Origin: an uncultured Collinsella sp.
Lineage (GTDB): Bacteria; Actinomycetota; Coriobacteriia; Coriobacteriales; Coriobacteriaceae
Direction: 5' to 3'
DNA: 13,159 nt
Assembly (NCBI GenBank): GCA_900540095.1
Contig: UQEO01000055.1
Coordinates: 1-13,159, forward strand
Positions 1 through 5,469 of the stretch are shown in pieces. The number at the start of each line of letters is the position of its first letter. Positions within the stretch are counted from its first letter, which is position 1. A program made the translations under genes and the position numbers. The notes below the pieces were generated by a model, which was not told where the DNA came from, did not search any database, and saw only the letters and a list, made by a program, of their open reading frames with translations.

Positions 1-55
1 ACCTATGACGTTCTGATTCGTAGTCAGACCCTCTATCCAGCTGAGGTAACGCCGC
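1..55 (-). tRNA. tRNA-Arg(ACG), second copy, cut by window edge
   Basis: The first 55 bases are identical, base for base, to 267-321, the 5' three quarters of the complete tRNA-Arg(ACG) gene. They contain the 5' acceptor strand, D arm, anticodon arm with anticodon ACG, variable loop and the start of the T arm. The 3' end lies beyond the left edge, so it cannot be said whether it ends in an intact acceptor and CCA. It has its own promoter at 68-96 and is transcribed leftward, in tandem with the complete copy and downstream of it. Confidence 0.93.
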
Positions 56-67
56 GACTTGTTGATT

Positions 68-96
68 ATTATGCACATCGACTGAATAAAGGTCAA
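68..96 (-). promoter_or_regulatory. promoter of the left tRNA-Arg copy
   Basis: On the minus strand there is a -35 box TTGACC (91-96) and a -10 box CATAAT (68-73) separated by 17 nt. The predicted start is near 61, about 6 nt before the tRNA 5' end at 55. A short AT-rich stretch with runs of A and T lies just upstream, like an UP element. Box match and spacing are seen directly; activity is inferred. Confidence 0.75.
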
Positions 97-202
97 GTGT
101 TTTTTCAAAAAAAGTTATTGAATTTGATTTTTACTCATTTGATGCAGTCGATCGACTCGATACTTTCAAACACGGCGAAAGCAACTCCTCAAGTATGTCG
201 AC

Positions 203-234
203 ATATAAGAAAAGCCTCCGTTACCGGAGGCTTT
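203..234 (-). terminator. Rho-independent terminator of tRNA-Arg
   Basis: A perfect 10-bp stem (211-220 pairing with 225-234) closes a 4-nt loop. On the minus strand it is followed by a T-rich tail TCTTAT. It lies 10 nt beyond the CCA end of tRNA-Arg(ACG) at 245, so it probably separates the two tandem tRNA units. This agrees with the left copy having its own promoter. Confidence 0.85.
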
Positions 235-244
235 AAAATTCAAT

Positions 245-321
245 TGGTGCGGCGTATAGGATTCGAACCTATGACGTTCTGATTCGTAGTCAGACCCTCT
301 ATCCAGCTGAGGTAACGCCGC
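245..321 (-). tRNA. tRNA-Arg(ACG)
   Basis: The 77-nt cloverleaf reads on the minus strand. The acceptor GCGGCGT (315-321) pairs with ACGCCGC, followed by discriminator A and an encoded CCA (245-247). The anticodon stem TCTGA/TCAGA holds loop CTACGAA, giving anticodon ACG, which after A34-to-inosine editing reads CGU, CGC and CGA. The T arm has the usual GGTTCGAATCC core. A promoter at 333-362 and a terminator at 203-234 make it a self-contained unit. Confidence 0.98.
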
Positions 322-332
322 AGCGCAAGACA

Positions 333-362
333 TATAAAACCACTTTAGTTCGTTAGAGTCAA
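333..362 (-). promoter_or_regulatory. promoter of tRNA-Arg(ACG)
   Basis: The minus strand shows TTGACT (357-362) and TTTATA (333-338) spaced by 18 nt, with a predicted start near 326, about 5 nt before the tRNA. The flanking 340s-370s are AT-rich against a GC-rich background. The spacing and short leader mirror the promoter of the left copy. Confidence 0.7.
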
Positions 363-401
363 GCAAAATCTCAAACTTTTTTTCGCGCGGGCCGCAATTT
401 G

Positions 402-779
402 TCACGCTGCACCACAAGCATCGGCGCTTCTCGTGCGATCGATTGGCTTTTCGATCACATCGAACCCGGCGCCAAGCTCCCCCAGAAGCGACCGCACCCG
501 TTGCGCACAGTCGTAGTCGGCAAACGAGATGCTCAGCATTCGGGCCACCTGATTAGAAGTTCCAACGCCATAGAAGTGCTCAAGGACAACAAGCGCCTCA
601 TGCGTCACAAAGGTCTCGACCACATGCGGCGACTCCTCAAAGCACCATTGGGTCAACGGACCCTCACTCGTCTGCCGAACCACCAGGCCACCCATGCCAG
701 ACGGCTCACACGTTACAAGCAGGTACTCCCCGCCCTCGTCACTCTCAAACAACACCACCCGATCATCAAACAGCTCCAT
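402..779 (-). CDS. hypothetical protein, 125 residues
   Basis: I do not recognise this protein. It is small, soluble-looking and acidic, with alternating hydrophobic stretches in the first 45 residues (for example RVVLFES, EYLLVTC, GGLVVRQ) that look like beta strands. A mid section follows, rich in Glu and His with a helical look, and then a Cys/Ala-rich tail. No signal peptide, membrane segment or catalytic motif is visible. The ATG at 777-779 is preceded by AAAGGGG at a good distance, which supports this start. The gene stands alone between the serS terminator and the tRNA-Arg promoter. A possible promoter and a palindrome lie at 813-842. The opposite strand is also open for much of this stretch, but only the minus frame has a convincing ribosome binding site. 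Confidence 0.7.
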   Translation of the reverse strand: MELFDDRVVLFESDEGGEYLLVTCEPSGMGGLVVRQTSEGPLTQWCFEESPHVVETFVTHEALVVLEHFYGVGTSNQVARMLSISFADYDCAQRVRSLLGELGAGFDVIEKPIDRTRSADACGAA

Positions 780-812
780 CGCGTCCCCTTTCTCTCGCTC
801 TTATTTAGCAAA

Positions 813-842
813 AGCATAGCAGGTAGATGGCTGTATACAGAA
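813..842 (-). promoter_or_regulatory. candidate promoter of the 125-residue protein gene with overlapping palindrome
   Basis: The minus strand has TATGCT (813-818) as a -10 candidate and TTCTGT (837-842) 18 nt upstream as a weak -35. The palindrome CTGTATACAG (831-840) overlaps the -35 box and could be an operator. The remaining sequence from 780 to 906 holds no gene. Only the box resemblance and the palindrome are seen; function is inferred. Confidence 0.35.
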
Positions 843-906
843 CAGTTGTTCGTGTGTTTTCTATCGAGCTGTCCGCACGGCATGATATGGACCTGCGCAC
901 GAAATA

Positions 907-928
907 GGGCGCCCCCGAAGGAGCGCCC
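907..928 (-). terminator. terminator hairpin downstream of serS
   Basis: A 9-bp GC-rich stem (907-915 with 920-928, one G-U pair on the RNA) closes a TTCG tetraloop on the minus strand, 24 nt past the serS stop. The tail after the stem is only moderately T-rich (TATTTC), so termination may be incomplete or serve partly as a 3' stabiliser. Confidence 0.75.
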
Positions 929-952
929 TTGCATATCCCCTATGCAGCCAAG

Positions 953-2236
953 TTACGCGACCGGCTCGATCTTCTCGAGACCGCCCATGTAAGGACGCAG
1001 AACCTCGGGGATCGTGATGGTGCCGTCGGCGTTCTGGTAGTTCTCCAGAATGGCGGCCATGGTGCGGCCAGCCGGCAGGCCGGAACCGTTGAGAGTGTGC
1101 AAGTAGCGCGAACCCTTGAAGTTCTCGGAGTCGCGATACTTGATGTTGGCGCGGCGAGCCTGGAAGTCACCGCAGTTGGAGCAGGAGCTGATCTCCTTGT
1201 AGGCGTTGTAGCTCGGCAGCCAAACCTCGACGTCGTAGGTCTGACGGGCAGAGAAGCCCAAGTCGCCGGTGCACAGGCTAATCACGCGATACGGAAGGCC
1301 CAGCTGCTGCAGCAGGTACTCGGCCTCGGCGGTCATGCTCTCGAGCTCCTCGTCGGACTCCTCCGGCTTAGCGAACTTGACCATCTCGACCTTGTCGAAC
1401 TCGTGCTGACGGATGATACCGCGGGTGTCGCGACCGGCGGAACCGGCCTCCTCGCGGAAGCAGGGGGTAAAGGCGGTGTAGCGGCGCGGCAGGGTGTCGG
1501 CGTCGAGGACCTCGCCGGCGTGCAGGTTGGTGAGCACGACCTCGGCGGTAGGGATCAGGAAGTTGTCGCCCGAGACGTGATAGGCGTCATCCTCGAACTT
1601 GGGCAGCTGACCCGTGCCAAACATGGTCTGACGCTTGACGACGATAGGCGGCCACCACTCCTTAAAGCCACGGCTGGTGTGCGTATCGAGGAAGAAGTTG
1701 ATGAGGGCGCGCTCCAGGCGGGCGCCGGCGCCACCGAGAACGGTAAAACGGCTGCCGGAGAGCTTGTTGCCGCGCTCGAAGTCGAGGATGTCCAGGTCGG
1801 TGCCCAGATCCCAGTGCGGCTTAAAGTCGAAGTCGAACTCGCGCGGGGTGCCCCAACGACGGCGCTCGATGTTCTCGTCCTCGTCCTTGCCGTACGGCGT
1901 GGCCTCGCAAGGAATGTTGGGCAGGTGAGCCATGAAGTCGTACTGCTCCTGCTCGAGGGCAGTACGACGCTCGGCCAGACCGTCAATCTTCTCGTTGACG
2001 GCGCGCACGGCCTCCTTGGCGGCCTCGGCCTCGTCCTTCTTGCCCTCCTTCATCAGGGCGCCGATCTTCTTGGACTCGGCATTACGCGTAGCCTGGAGTT
2101 CCTCGACCTCGGTGATGACGGCACGGCGCTCGTCGTCGAGCTCAAAGAACTTCTCGCGATCCCAAGACGTCTGGCGGTTAGCCATGGCGACATCGATGGC
2201 ATCGGGATTCTCGCGAACAAACTTGATATCAAGCAT
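953..2236 (-). CDS. serS: serine--tRNA ligase
   Basis: Seryl-tRNA synthetase charges tRNA-Ser (and tRNA-Sec where present) with serine in the cytoplasm. The 427-residue length is typical of bacterial SerRS. The N-terminus MLDIKFVRENP is characteristic, and residues about 30-100 form the charged helical hairpin that grips the tRNA long variable arm. The class II core follows with motif 2 (FREEAGSAGRDTRG) and motif 3 (GSGLPAGRTMAAILE), plus the EISSCSNCGDFQARR segment of the active site. I chose the ATG at 2234-2236 because GGAGG stands 5-6 nt before it and the family begins there; an in-frame ATG 27 nt upstream lacks both. The gene is monocistronic, with a candidate promoter at 2294-2323 and a terminator at 907-928. 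The leader is too short for a T-box. Confidence 0.98.
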   Translation of the reverse strand: MLDIKFVRENPDAIDVAMANRQTSWDREKFFELDDERRAVITEVEELQATRNAESKKIGALMKEGKKDEAEAAKEAVRAVNEKIDGLAERRTALEQEQYDFMAHLPNIPCEATPYGKDEDENIERRRWGTPREFDFDFKPHWDLGTDLDILDFERGNKLSGSRFTVLGGAGARLERALINFFLDTHTSRGFKEWWPPIVVKRQTMFGTGQLPKFEDDAYHVSGDNFLIPTAEVVLTNLHAGEVLDADTLPRRYTAFTPCFREEAGSAGRDTRGIIRQHEFDKVEMVKFAKPEESDEELESMTAEAEYLLQQLGLPYRVISLCTGDLGFSARQTYDVEVWLPSYNAYKEISSCSNCGDFQARRANIKYRDSENFKGSRYLHTLNGSGLPAGRTMAAILENYQNADGTITIPEVLRPYMGGLEKIEPVA

Positions 2237-2266
2237 TAGATCCTCCGGCGATATACATTCCATTTA

Positions 2267-2303
2267 GGTTGCAACCTTGTACATGTATGGGCAAGTATAT
2301 ACT
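2267..2303. promoter_or_regulatory. divergent control region with three palindromes
   Basis: Three perfect palindromes stand in a row between the divergent starts of serS and the small membrane protein gene: GGTTGCAACC (2267-2276), TACATGTA (2280-2287) and AGTATATACT (2294-2303). The last supplies a -10-like hexamer in both directions. The first lies in the predicted serS leader. Whether any is a protein-binding site is not known. Confidence 0.4.
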
Positions 2304-2323
2304 TATGAGCGTTTACGACCCAA
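2294..2323 (-). promoter_or_regulatory. candidate serS promoter
   Basis: On the minus strand TATACT (2294-2299) lies 18 nt downstream of TTGGGT (2318-2323), giving a predicted leader of about 50 nt before serS. The -10 is one half of the perfect palindrome AGTATATACT (2294-2303), so the plus strand also has TATACT at 2298-2303. That could serve the opposite gene, whose best -35 candidate is TTGTAC at 2277-2282. The box choice is inference. Confidence 0.45.
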
Positions 2324-2347
2324 CTCAACTACGCAAGAAGGCACCCA

Positions 2348-2521
2348 ATGGACGCAGTTTTTTCCTTTTTGTTTGGCACCCGCACCGGTTTTGCCATCCT
2401 TTTCGCCGGCGGCATCCTGTTATTTGCGATTCTTGCCTTTGTAATGGAGAAGCGTACCCATAAGATGTACGTCGACCGCGGACCCAAGTCCGAGGATGAG
2501 GAAGACAGCTTCTGGGACTAA
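2348..2521 (+). CDS. small single-pass membrane protein, 57 residues
   Basis: I do not recognise a named family. The predicted product begins MDAVFSFLFG and has one hydrophobic segment, roughly residues 14-32, rich in Phe, Ile, Leu, Gly and Ala. A basic patch EKRTHK follows, and then an acidic tail ending EDEEDSFWD. By the positive-inside rule the long acidic C-terminal tail would be cytoplasmic. The ATG at 2348-2350 is preceded by AAGAAGG at about 8 nt, and the stop TAA is at 2519-2521. A longer overlapping plus-strand frame starting at 2269 gives a Cys/His/Arg-rich, unprotein-like product and is not preferred. The gene diverges from serS and converges on proC. A strong terminator follows at 2573-2615. 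Confidence 0.75.
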   Translation: MDAVFSFLFGTRTGFAILFAGGILLFAILAFVMEKRTHKMYVDRGPKSEDEEDSFWD

Positions 2522-2558
2522 CCTGCCAAAAAGGGACAGGTTTATTTTGGTCGGTTTT
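2521..2558. repeat. left arm of long inverted repeat
   Basis: These 38 nt are the inverted copy of 2640-2677 with 5 mismatches (a 3-nt block and a 2-nt block). The arm starts at the last base of the small membrane gene's stop codon. It contains the core AGGGACAGGTTTATTTTGG and is itself nearly palindromic at its ends. The form recalls REP-like elements mobilised by Y1 (RAYT) transposases; that link is an inference. Confidence 0.85.
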
Positions 2559-2572
2559 ATCTGGGCAAACGC

Positions 2573-2615
2573 AAGCGCCCCGCAACTGGAATTGAGCCAG
2601 TTGCGGGGCGCTTTT
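2573..2615 (+). terminator. strong Rho-independent terminator between converging genes
   Basis: A perfect 17-bp stem (2573-2589 with 2597-2613) with a 7-nt loop is followed on the plus strand by TTTT. It suits the small membrane protein gene ending at 2521. On the minus strand the tail is less T-rich, though the hairpin could still affect readthrough from proC. It sits in the middle of the inverted-repeat element. Confidence 0.88.
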
Positions 2616-2639
2616 CACTAAAAGGACAAAACCGCAGGA

Positions 2640-2677
2640 AAAACCTGCCAAAATAAACCTGTCCCTAAATGGCAGGT
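2640..2677. repeat. right arm of long inverted repeat
   Basis: This inverted copy of 2521-2558 ends within 1 nt of the proC stop codon (2679-2681). Its own ends, 2641-2650 and 2670-2679, form a 10-bp inverted repeat, so each arm can fold alone as well as pair with the other. The two arms and the central terminator hairpin occupy the whole gap between the converging genes. Confidence 0.85.
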
Positions 2678-2678
2678 T

Positions 2679-3449
2679 TTACTGGAGAGTTGCGTCGATT
2701 GCCTTGACCAGGGCGCTGCGCATGCCGGCGTCCTCGAGCGCAACGACGCCCTTGATGGTGGCACCACCGGGCGAGCATACGGCATCCTTCATCGCCGCAG
2801 GATGCTGGCCAGTTGCAAGCTGCAGCTTTGCCGTACCCAGCACCATCTGGCTCACAATGCGATAGGCATCGGCACGCGGGATACCGTGCTTGACCGCCGC
2901 ATCGCTCAGGGCCTCGATTGCCATAGCGACAAATGCCGGAGCGCAACCACCCACCGTGCCGCCCACAAACAGCAGGCTCGTATCGAGCTCGACCACCGCA
3001 CCGAGCTTGCCAAGCAGATCAAGCACCACTGTGCTCTGCTCATCACTAAGCGTGGAAGCCTTCTCACAAGCGATGACGCCCTCGCCCACCGAAACCGGCG
3101 TGTTGGGCACCGTCGAGATATGCGCGACGCCCGGCAGGACCTGCTCCCACTTGGCACTGTCCCAGGTCCAGGCAACCGACAGAACGACCTTTTTGGCAAG
3201 AGCATCCTTGAGCGGGGCGAATATCTTCTCGATCATGTACGGTTTGACCGCAGCGACCACGATATCGGATGCGGCGACAACCTCGGCGGCATCGTGGCAG
3301 GCGACCATGCCGCGCGCCTCGCAGCGCTCAACCAGTGCGTCGTAGCGACCCGCGCAGGCGCACATGTCGCCCGCAGCTACACCGGCAGCGATCCAGCCAT
3401 CGGCCATAGCGCTCGCCATATTGCCAAAACCGACAAATCCAATCTTCAT
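2679..3449 (-). CDS. proC: pyrroline-5-carboxylate reductase
   Basis: ProC reduces 1-pyrroline-5-carboxylate to L-proline with NAD(P)H, the last step of proline synthesis, in the cytoplasm. The 256-residue product opens with the Rossmann nucleotide-binding motif GFVGFGNM (residues 4-11). The helical dimerisation domain carries the family signature near the C-terminus, with HPAAMKDAVCSPGGATIKG ending about residue 234 (SPGG begins at 226). Length is slightly below the usual 265-275. The ATG start has a modest GAGAGG about 10 nt upstream. It lies 73 nt downstream of rlmH with no terminator visible between them, so it may be the last gene of the SPFH-rlmH-proC unit. The gene ends against the inverted-repeat element. 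Confidence 0.97.
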   Translation of the reverse strand: MKIGFVGFGNMASAMADGWIAAGVAAGDMCACAGRYDALVERCEARGMVACHDAAEVVAASDIVVAAVKPYMIEKIFAPLKDALAKKVVLSVAWTWDSAKWEQVLPGVAHISTVPNTPVSVGEGVIACEKASTLSDEQSTVVLDLLGKLGAVVELDTSLLFVGGTVGGCAPAFVAMAIEALSDAAVKHGIPRADAYRIVSQMVLGTAKLQLATGQHPAAMKDAVCSPGGATIKGVVALEDAGMRSALVKAIDATLQ

Positions 3450-3522
3450 ATCACATAGTCCTCTCAGGCACGTTCCTCAAAACGGAAGCTATTGTCCCAT
3501 GCCATTGTTTCGTATTGCCGAC

Positions 3523-3993
3523 CTATTTGTGATACGGCTCGCCGCGGCTGATCTTGCAGGCGCGGTAAATCTGCTCTAGCAGCACCACGCGCGCCAGGTT
3601 GTGCGGTAAGGTGATGCGTCCAAAGCTGAGCATCTCATCGGCGCGGGCGCGCACCTCATCACTCACGCCGTCCGAACCGCCGATTACAAAGGCAATGTCG
3701 CTGCTGCCTCGCAGCATAAGATCGTCGAGCCGCGCCGAGAGCTCCTCACTCGAACGCTCCTTGCCCTCGATAGCTAGCAGGATCACATGCGCCCGAGACG
3801 GCAATGCAGCAAGAATTGCCGCCCCCTCCTTGTCGCGTGCGGCATCCACGCCGCCCGCCTTAGCCGGGTCGATATCGGCCACCTCGCGGATATCAACCTT
3901 GGCATAGGCACCTAGGCGCTTGGTGTACTCAGCGCACGCGTCCTTCCAAAAGCGCTCCTTGAGCTTACCGACGCAAACGACGGTGTATTTCAC
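3523..3993 (-). CDS. rlmH: 23S rRNA (pseudouridine1915-N3)-methyltransferase
   Basis: RlmH is a SPOUT-class methyltransferase that methylates N3 of pseudouridine 1915 in helix 69 of 23S rRNA on the assembled 70S ribosome. The 156-residue length matches the family (E. coli 155). The SAM-binding knot is visible in FVIGGSDGVSDEV. The C-terminus LLEQIYRACKISRGEPYHK is the hallmark of the family. The start is a GTG (3991-3993). Its Shine-Dalgarno AAGGAG is formed by the last two sense codons of the upstream SPFH gene, whose stop is only 6 nt away, so translation of the two is probably coupled. Confidence 0.98.
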   Translation of the reverse strand: MKYTVVCVGKLKERFWKDACAEYTKRLGAYAKVDIREVADIDPAKAGGVDAARDKEGAAILAALPSRAHVILLAIEGKERSSEELSARLDDLMLRGSSDIAFVIGGSDGVSDEVRARADEMLSFGRITLPHNLARVVLLEQIYRACKISRGEPYHK

Positions 3994-3999
3994 GCGCGT

Positions 4000-4938
4000 C
4001 TACTCCTTCGAATCGTTTTGAACTTTGCTGGCTGTCAGCATCTGCTCGAACATCGAGGCCGACTGCGAGAAATCGCTCGGCAGCACGACCGTCGAGGTTT
4101 TACCCGTACGAGCGAACTCCGTCATCATCTCGGACCACTGCGTAAACATGAACAGCTGGTTGGCCTCGTCGTTACCGACTCCCGTCTCCTGGATGATCTC
4201 GAGCGAATCCTTGATGCCCAGCGCGATGGCCTTGCGCTGGTTGGCGATGCCCTCGCCCGCCTTTTCCATCGCCTCAGCCTCGGCGGTCGCCTCGGTGACG
4301 CGCTTGATGCGGTCGGCCTCGGCGAGCTCCTGCGCGGCAGCGCGCTTTCGCTGGGCGGCATTGATGTCGTTCATGGAGTTCTCGACCTCGGTCGGCAGCG
4401 CGATTTTGGTGATGAGTGTCGACACGAGGGTGAAGCCGTAGGCAGCCATCTGCTCGGACACGGTGGCATTAACGTCCTTGGCGATGTCATCCTTCTTGGC
4501 AAAGACCTCATCGAGTGTGTAGACGGGAATCGAAGAGCGCAGAGCGTCGGTGATGAAGTCACGCATCTGGTCGACGGGCTCCTGCAGCATATAGTAGCTC
4601 TTGTAGATGCCCGAATCTGCCGGGCCGGCGCCCATGTCATAGCTCACGTGGTACTGAGCAGAGACCTCAAGGCCGATGGTCACGTTGTCCTGGGTCTTAA
4701 CGTCGATGCCAAAACCGTTTTTCATGGTGCGCAGACTCACCGTGGCGGCCTTGCGGTCGATCACGGGCACCTTCATGTGGAAGCCCGCGTTGACGATGCG
4801 GTTAAACTTGCCCAGACGTTCGATGATCACGGCATGCTGTTGTTCAACGACATAGCAGGCGTTGGGAAGCAGCAGCAACAGAATGATAATAGGGATCAAA
4901 AGACTGGTAAGGGCGGCGATGATACCGGAAAACAGCAT
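4000..4938 (-). CDS. SPFH/band 7 (stomatin/prohibitin-like) membrane protein
   Basis: The 312-residue protein has an N-terminal membrane anchor (about residues 5-27, rich in Leu and Ile). An SPFH domain follows that starts VVEQQHAVIIERLGKF and runs to about residue 185, then a charged Ala/Glu/Lys-rich helical coiled coil (about 190-245) and a C-terminal tail. Such proteins form oligomeric cages or membrane microdomains and often guard membrane proteases; a specific partner cannot be named here. No NfeD-like gene is beside it. I chose the ATG at 4936-4938 because GAGGAG stands 5-6 nt before it; an in-frame ATG 21 nt upstream has no binding site. It is the first gene of a probable unit with rlmH and proC. 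Confidence 0.9.
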   Translation of the reverse strand: MLFSGIIAALTSLLIPIIILLLLLPNACYVVEQQHAVIIERLGKFNRIVNAGFHMKVPVIDRKAATVSLRTMKNGFGIDVKTQDNVTIGLEVSAQYHVSYDMGAGPADSGIYKSYYMLQEPVDQMRDFITDALRSSIPVYTLDEVFAKKDDIAKDVNATVSEQMAAYGFTLVSTLITKIALPTEVENSMNDINAAQRKRAAAQELAEADRIKRVTEATAEAEAMEKAGEGIANQRKAIALGIKDSLEIIQETGVGNDEANQLFMFTQWSEMMTEFARTGKTSTVVLPSDFSQSASMFEQMLTASKVQNDSKE

Positions 4939-5012
4939 GGCTTCTCCTCTATTGGGCATACATTGGCACTAGGATACCCGTCCTGGACGGCCCCAAAGGC
5001 CCGATGGCAGGG

Positions 5013-5049
5013 CCAGTGGGCAAAAAAGACCAAATATGAGTACTGTCAC
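5013..5049. repeat. left arm of 37-nt inverted repeat
   Basis: The 37 nt starting CCAGTGGGCAAAAAA and ending GAGTACTGTCAC recur in inverted orientation at 5201-5237 with only 3 mismatches, clustered in one 3-base block. The pair encloses 151 nt of gene-free sequence. The layout is that of a miniature inverted-repeat element; mobility is not shown. Confidence 0.9.
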
Positions 5050-5200
5050 TATTTTAGTAGCAGCCTATTTAGCAAAATAGCACCCTGTCGAACCCGAGAT
5101 CCTTCCAAATTGAGCCGCTTTGTCTCAAAGCCGAATCAAATTAACGTACAGCTGTTGCGTAATTATCACAAAATAGACCTCTAGAAATGTTGCCGCCTTT
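5050..5200. other. AT-rich gene-free core of the inverted-repeat element
   Basis: No start codon with a ribosome binding site and no plausible protein are seen here. The stretch is clearly more AT-rich than its surroundings. It contains small inverted repeats, for example GCTTTG/CAAAGC (5117-5122 with 5126-5131) and a CTATTT...AAATAG pair near 5070. It lies upstream of the SPFH gene and could carry its promoter, but I could not find a convincing -35/-10 pair in it. Confidence 0.5.
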
Positions 5201-5237
5201 GTGACAGTACTCATATTTGCCGTTTTTTGCCCACTGG
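5201..5237. repeat. right arm of 37-nt inverted repeat
   Basis: This is the inverted partner of 5013-5049. It begins GTGACAGTACTCATATTTG and ends at the inverted form of CCAGTGGGC. A third copy does not occur in this window. Confidence 0.9.
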
Positions 5238-5375
5238 GGTTTCGGGCATACGAAATATCGGCATTGGATCCGTAAAAACAGCCTGCCGGCGGACTCGCCA
5301 GCTCGCTAAAAACGCTCCGCGTATTCTTTACGCTCGCTCTTTCGCGGGTCCAAGTCCCCGCGATGGGCCCATAAC

Positions 5376-5400
5376 AAAAAAGCTCCCATTGCTGGGAGCT
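5376..5400 (-). terminator. terminator hairpin in repeat copy A
   Basis: On the minus strand an 8-bp perfect stem AGCTCCCA/TGGGAGCT with a 4-nt loop is followed by a run of T. It is the duplicate of the tRNA-Leu terminator at 5565-5589. Any transcript passing the first one would meet this second one. Confidence 0.8.
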
Positions 5401-5411
5401 CTTTCATGTAA

Positions 5412-5429
5412 TGGTGCGGGCGAAAGGAC
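5412..5429 (-). pseudogene. tRNA-Leu 3'-end remnant
   Basis: These 18 nt are identical to the last 18 nt of tRNA-Leu(CAG) (5601-5618): part of the T arm, the 3' acceptor strand, the discriminator and CCA. Beyond 5429 the homology ends abruptly, and no D arm, anticodon arm or variable arm follows. It therefore cannot be a working tRNA. It marks the edge of the duplicated segment. Confidence 0.85.
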
Positions 5430-5469
5430 GTCCGCGTATCCGCTCCGCGGATCCGCACCGGCTTCGGCC

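Larger units (their letters stand above)
5281..5429. repeat. direct repeat copy A (149 nt)
   Basis: This aligns without gaps to 5470-5618 at an offset of 189 nt with 9 mismatches. The unit runs from a GC-rich segment with repeated GCTCGCT motifs through a T-arm-like sequence and a terminator hairpin to the 3' end of tRNA-Leu. In this copy the tRNA homology stops after 18 nt, so copy A looks like the decayed member of a tandem duplication. Confidence 0.92.

Noticed and set aside
399..992. 197-residue plus-strand open frame opposite the 125-residue gene
   Set aside because: No ribosome binding site, an Arg/His/Pro-rich product, and it runs through the serS terminator into serS.
929..2239. 436-residue open frame on the plus strand across serS
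   Set aside because: It is antisense to the unmistakable serS coding sequence. The product is a Val/Leu/Gly-rich mirror translation typical of GC-rich genes, with no ribosome binding site.
2237..2293. T-box riboswitch upstream of serS
   Set aside because: The predicted leader of about 50 nt is too short and lacks a T-box motif and an antiterminator/terminator pair.
2269..2463. 64-residue plus-strand frame overlapping the small membrane gene
   Set aside because: Poor start context and Cys/His-rich composition; the 2348-2521 frame has the ribosome binding site and a membrane segment.
4939..5012. Promoter for the SPFH gene (TATCCT near 4971)
   Set aside because: A -10-like hexamer is present but no acceptable -35 lies at the right distance, so I did not call it.
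4018..5184. 388-residue plus-strand open frame over the SPFH gene and the inverted-repeat element
   Set aside because: Most of it is antisense to the SPFH gene and the remainder runs through noncoding repeats. No domain is recognisable.
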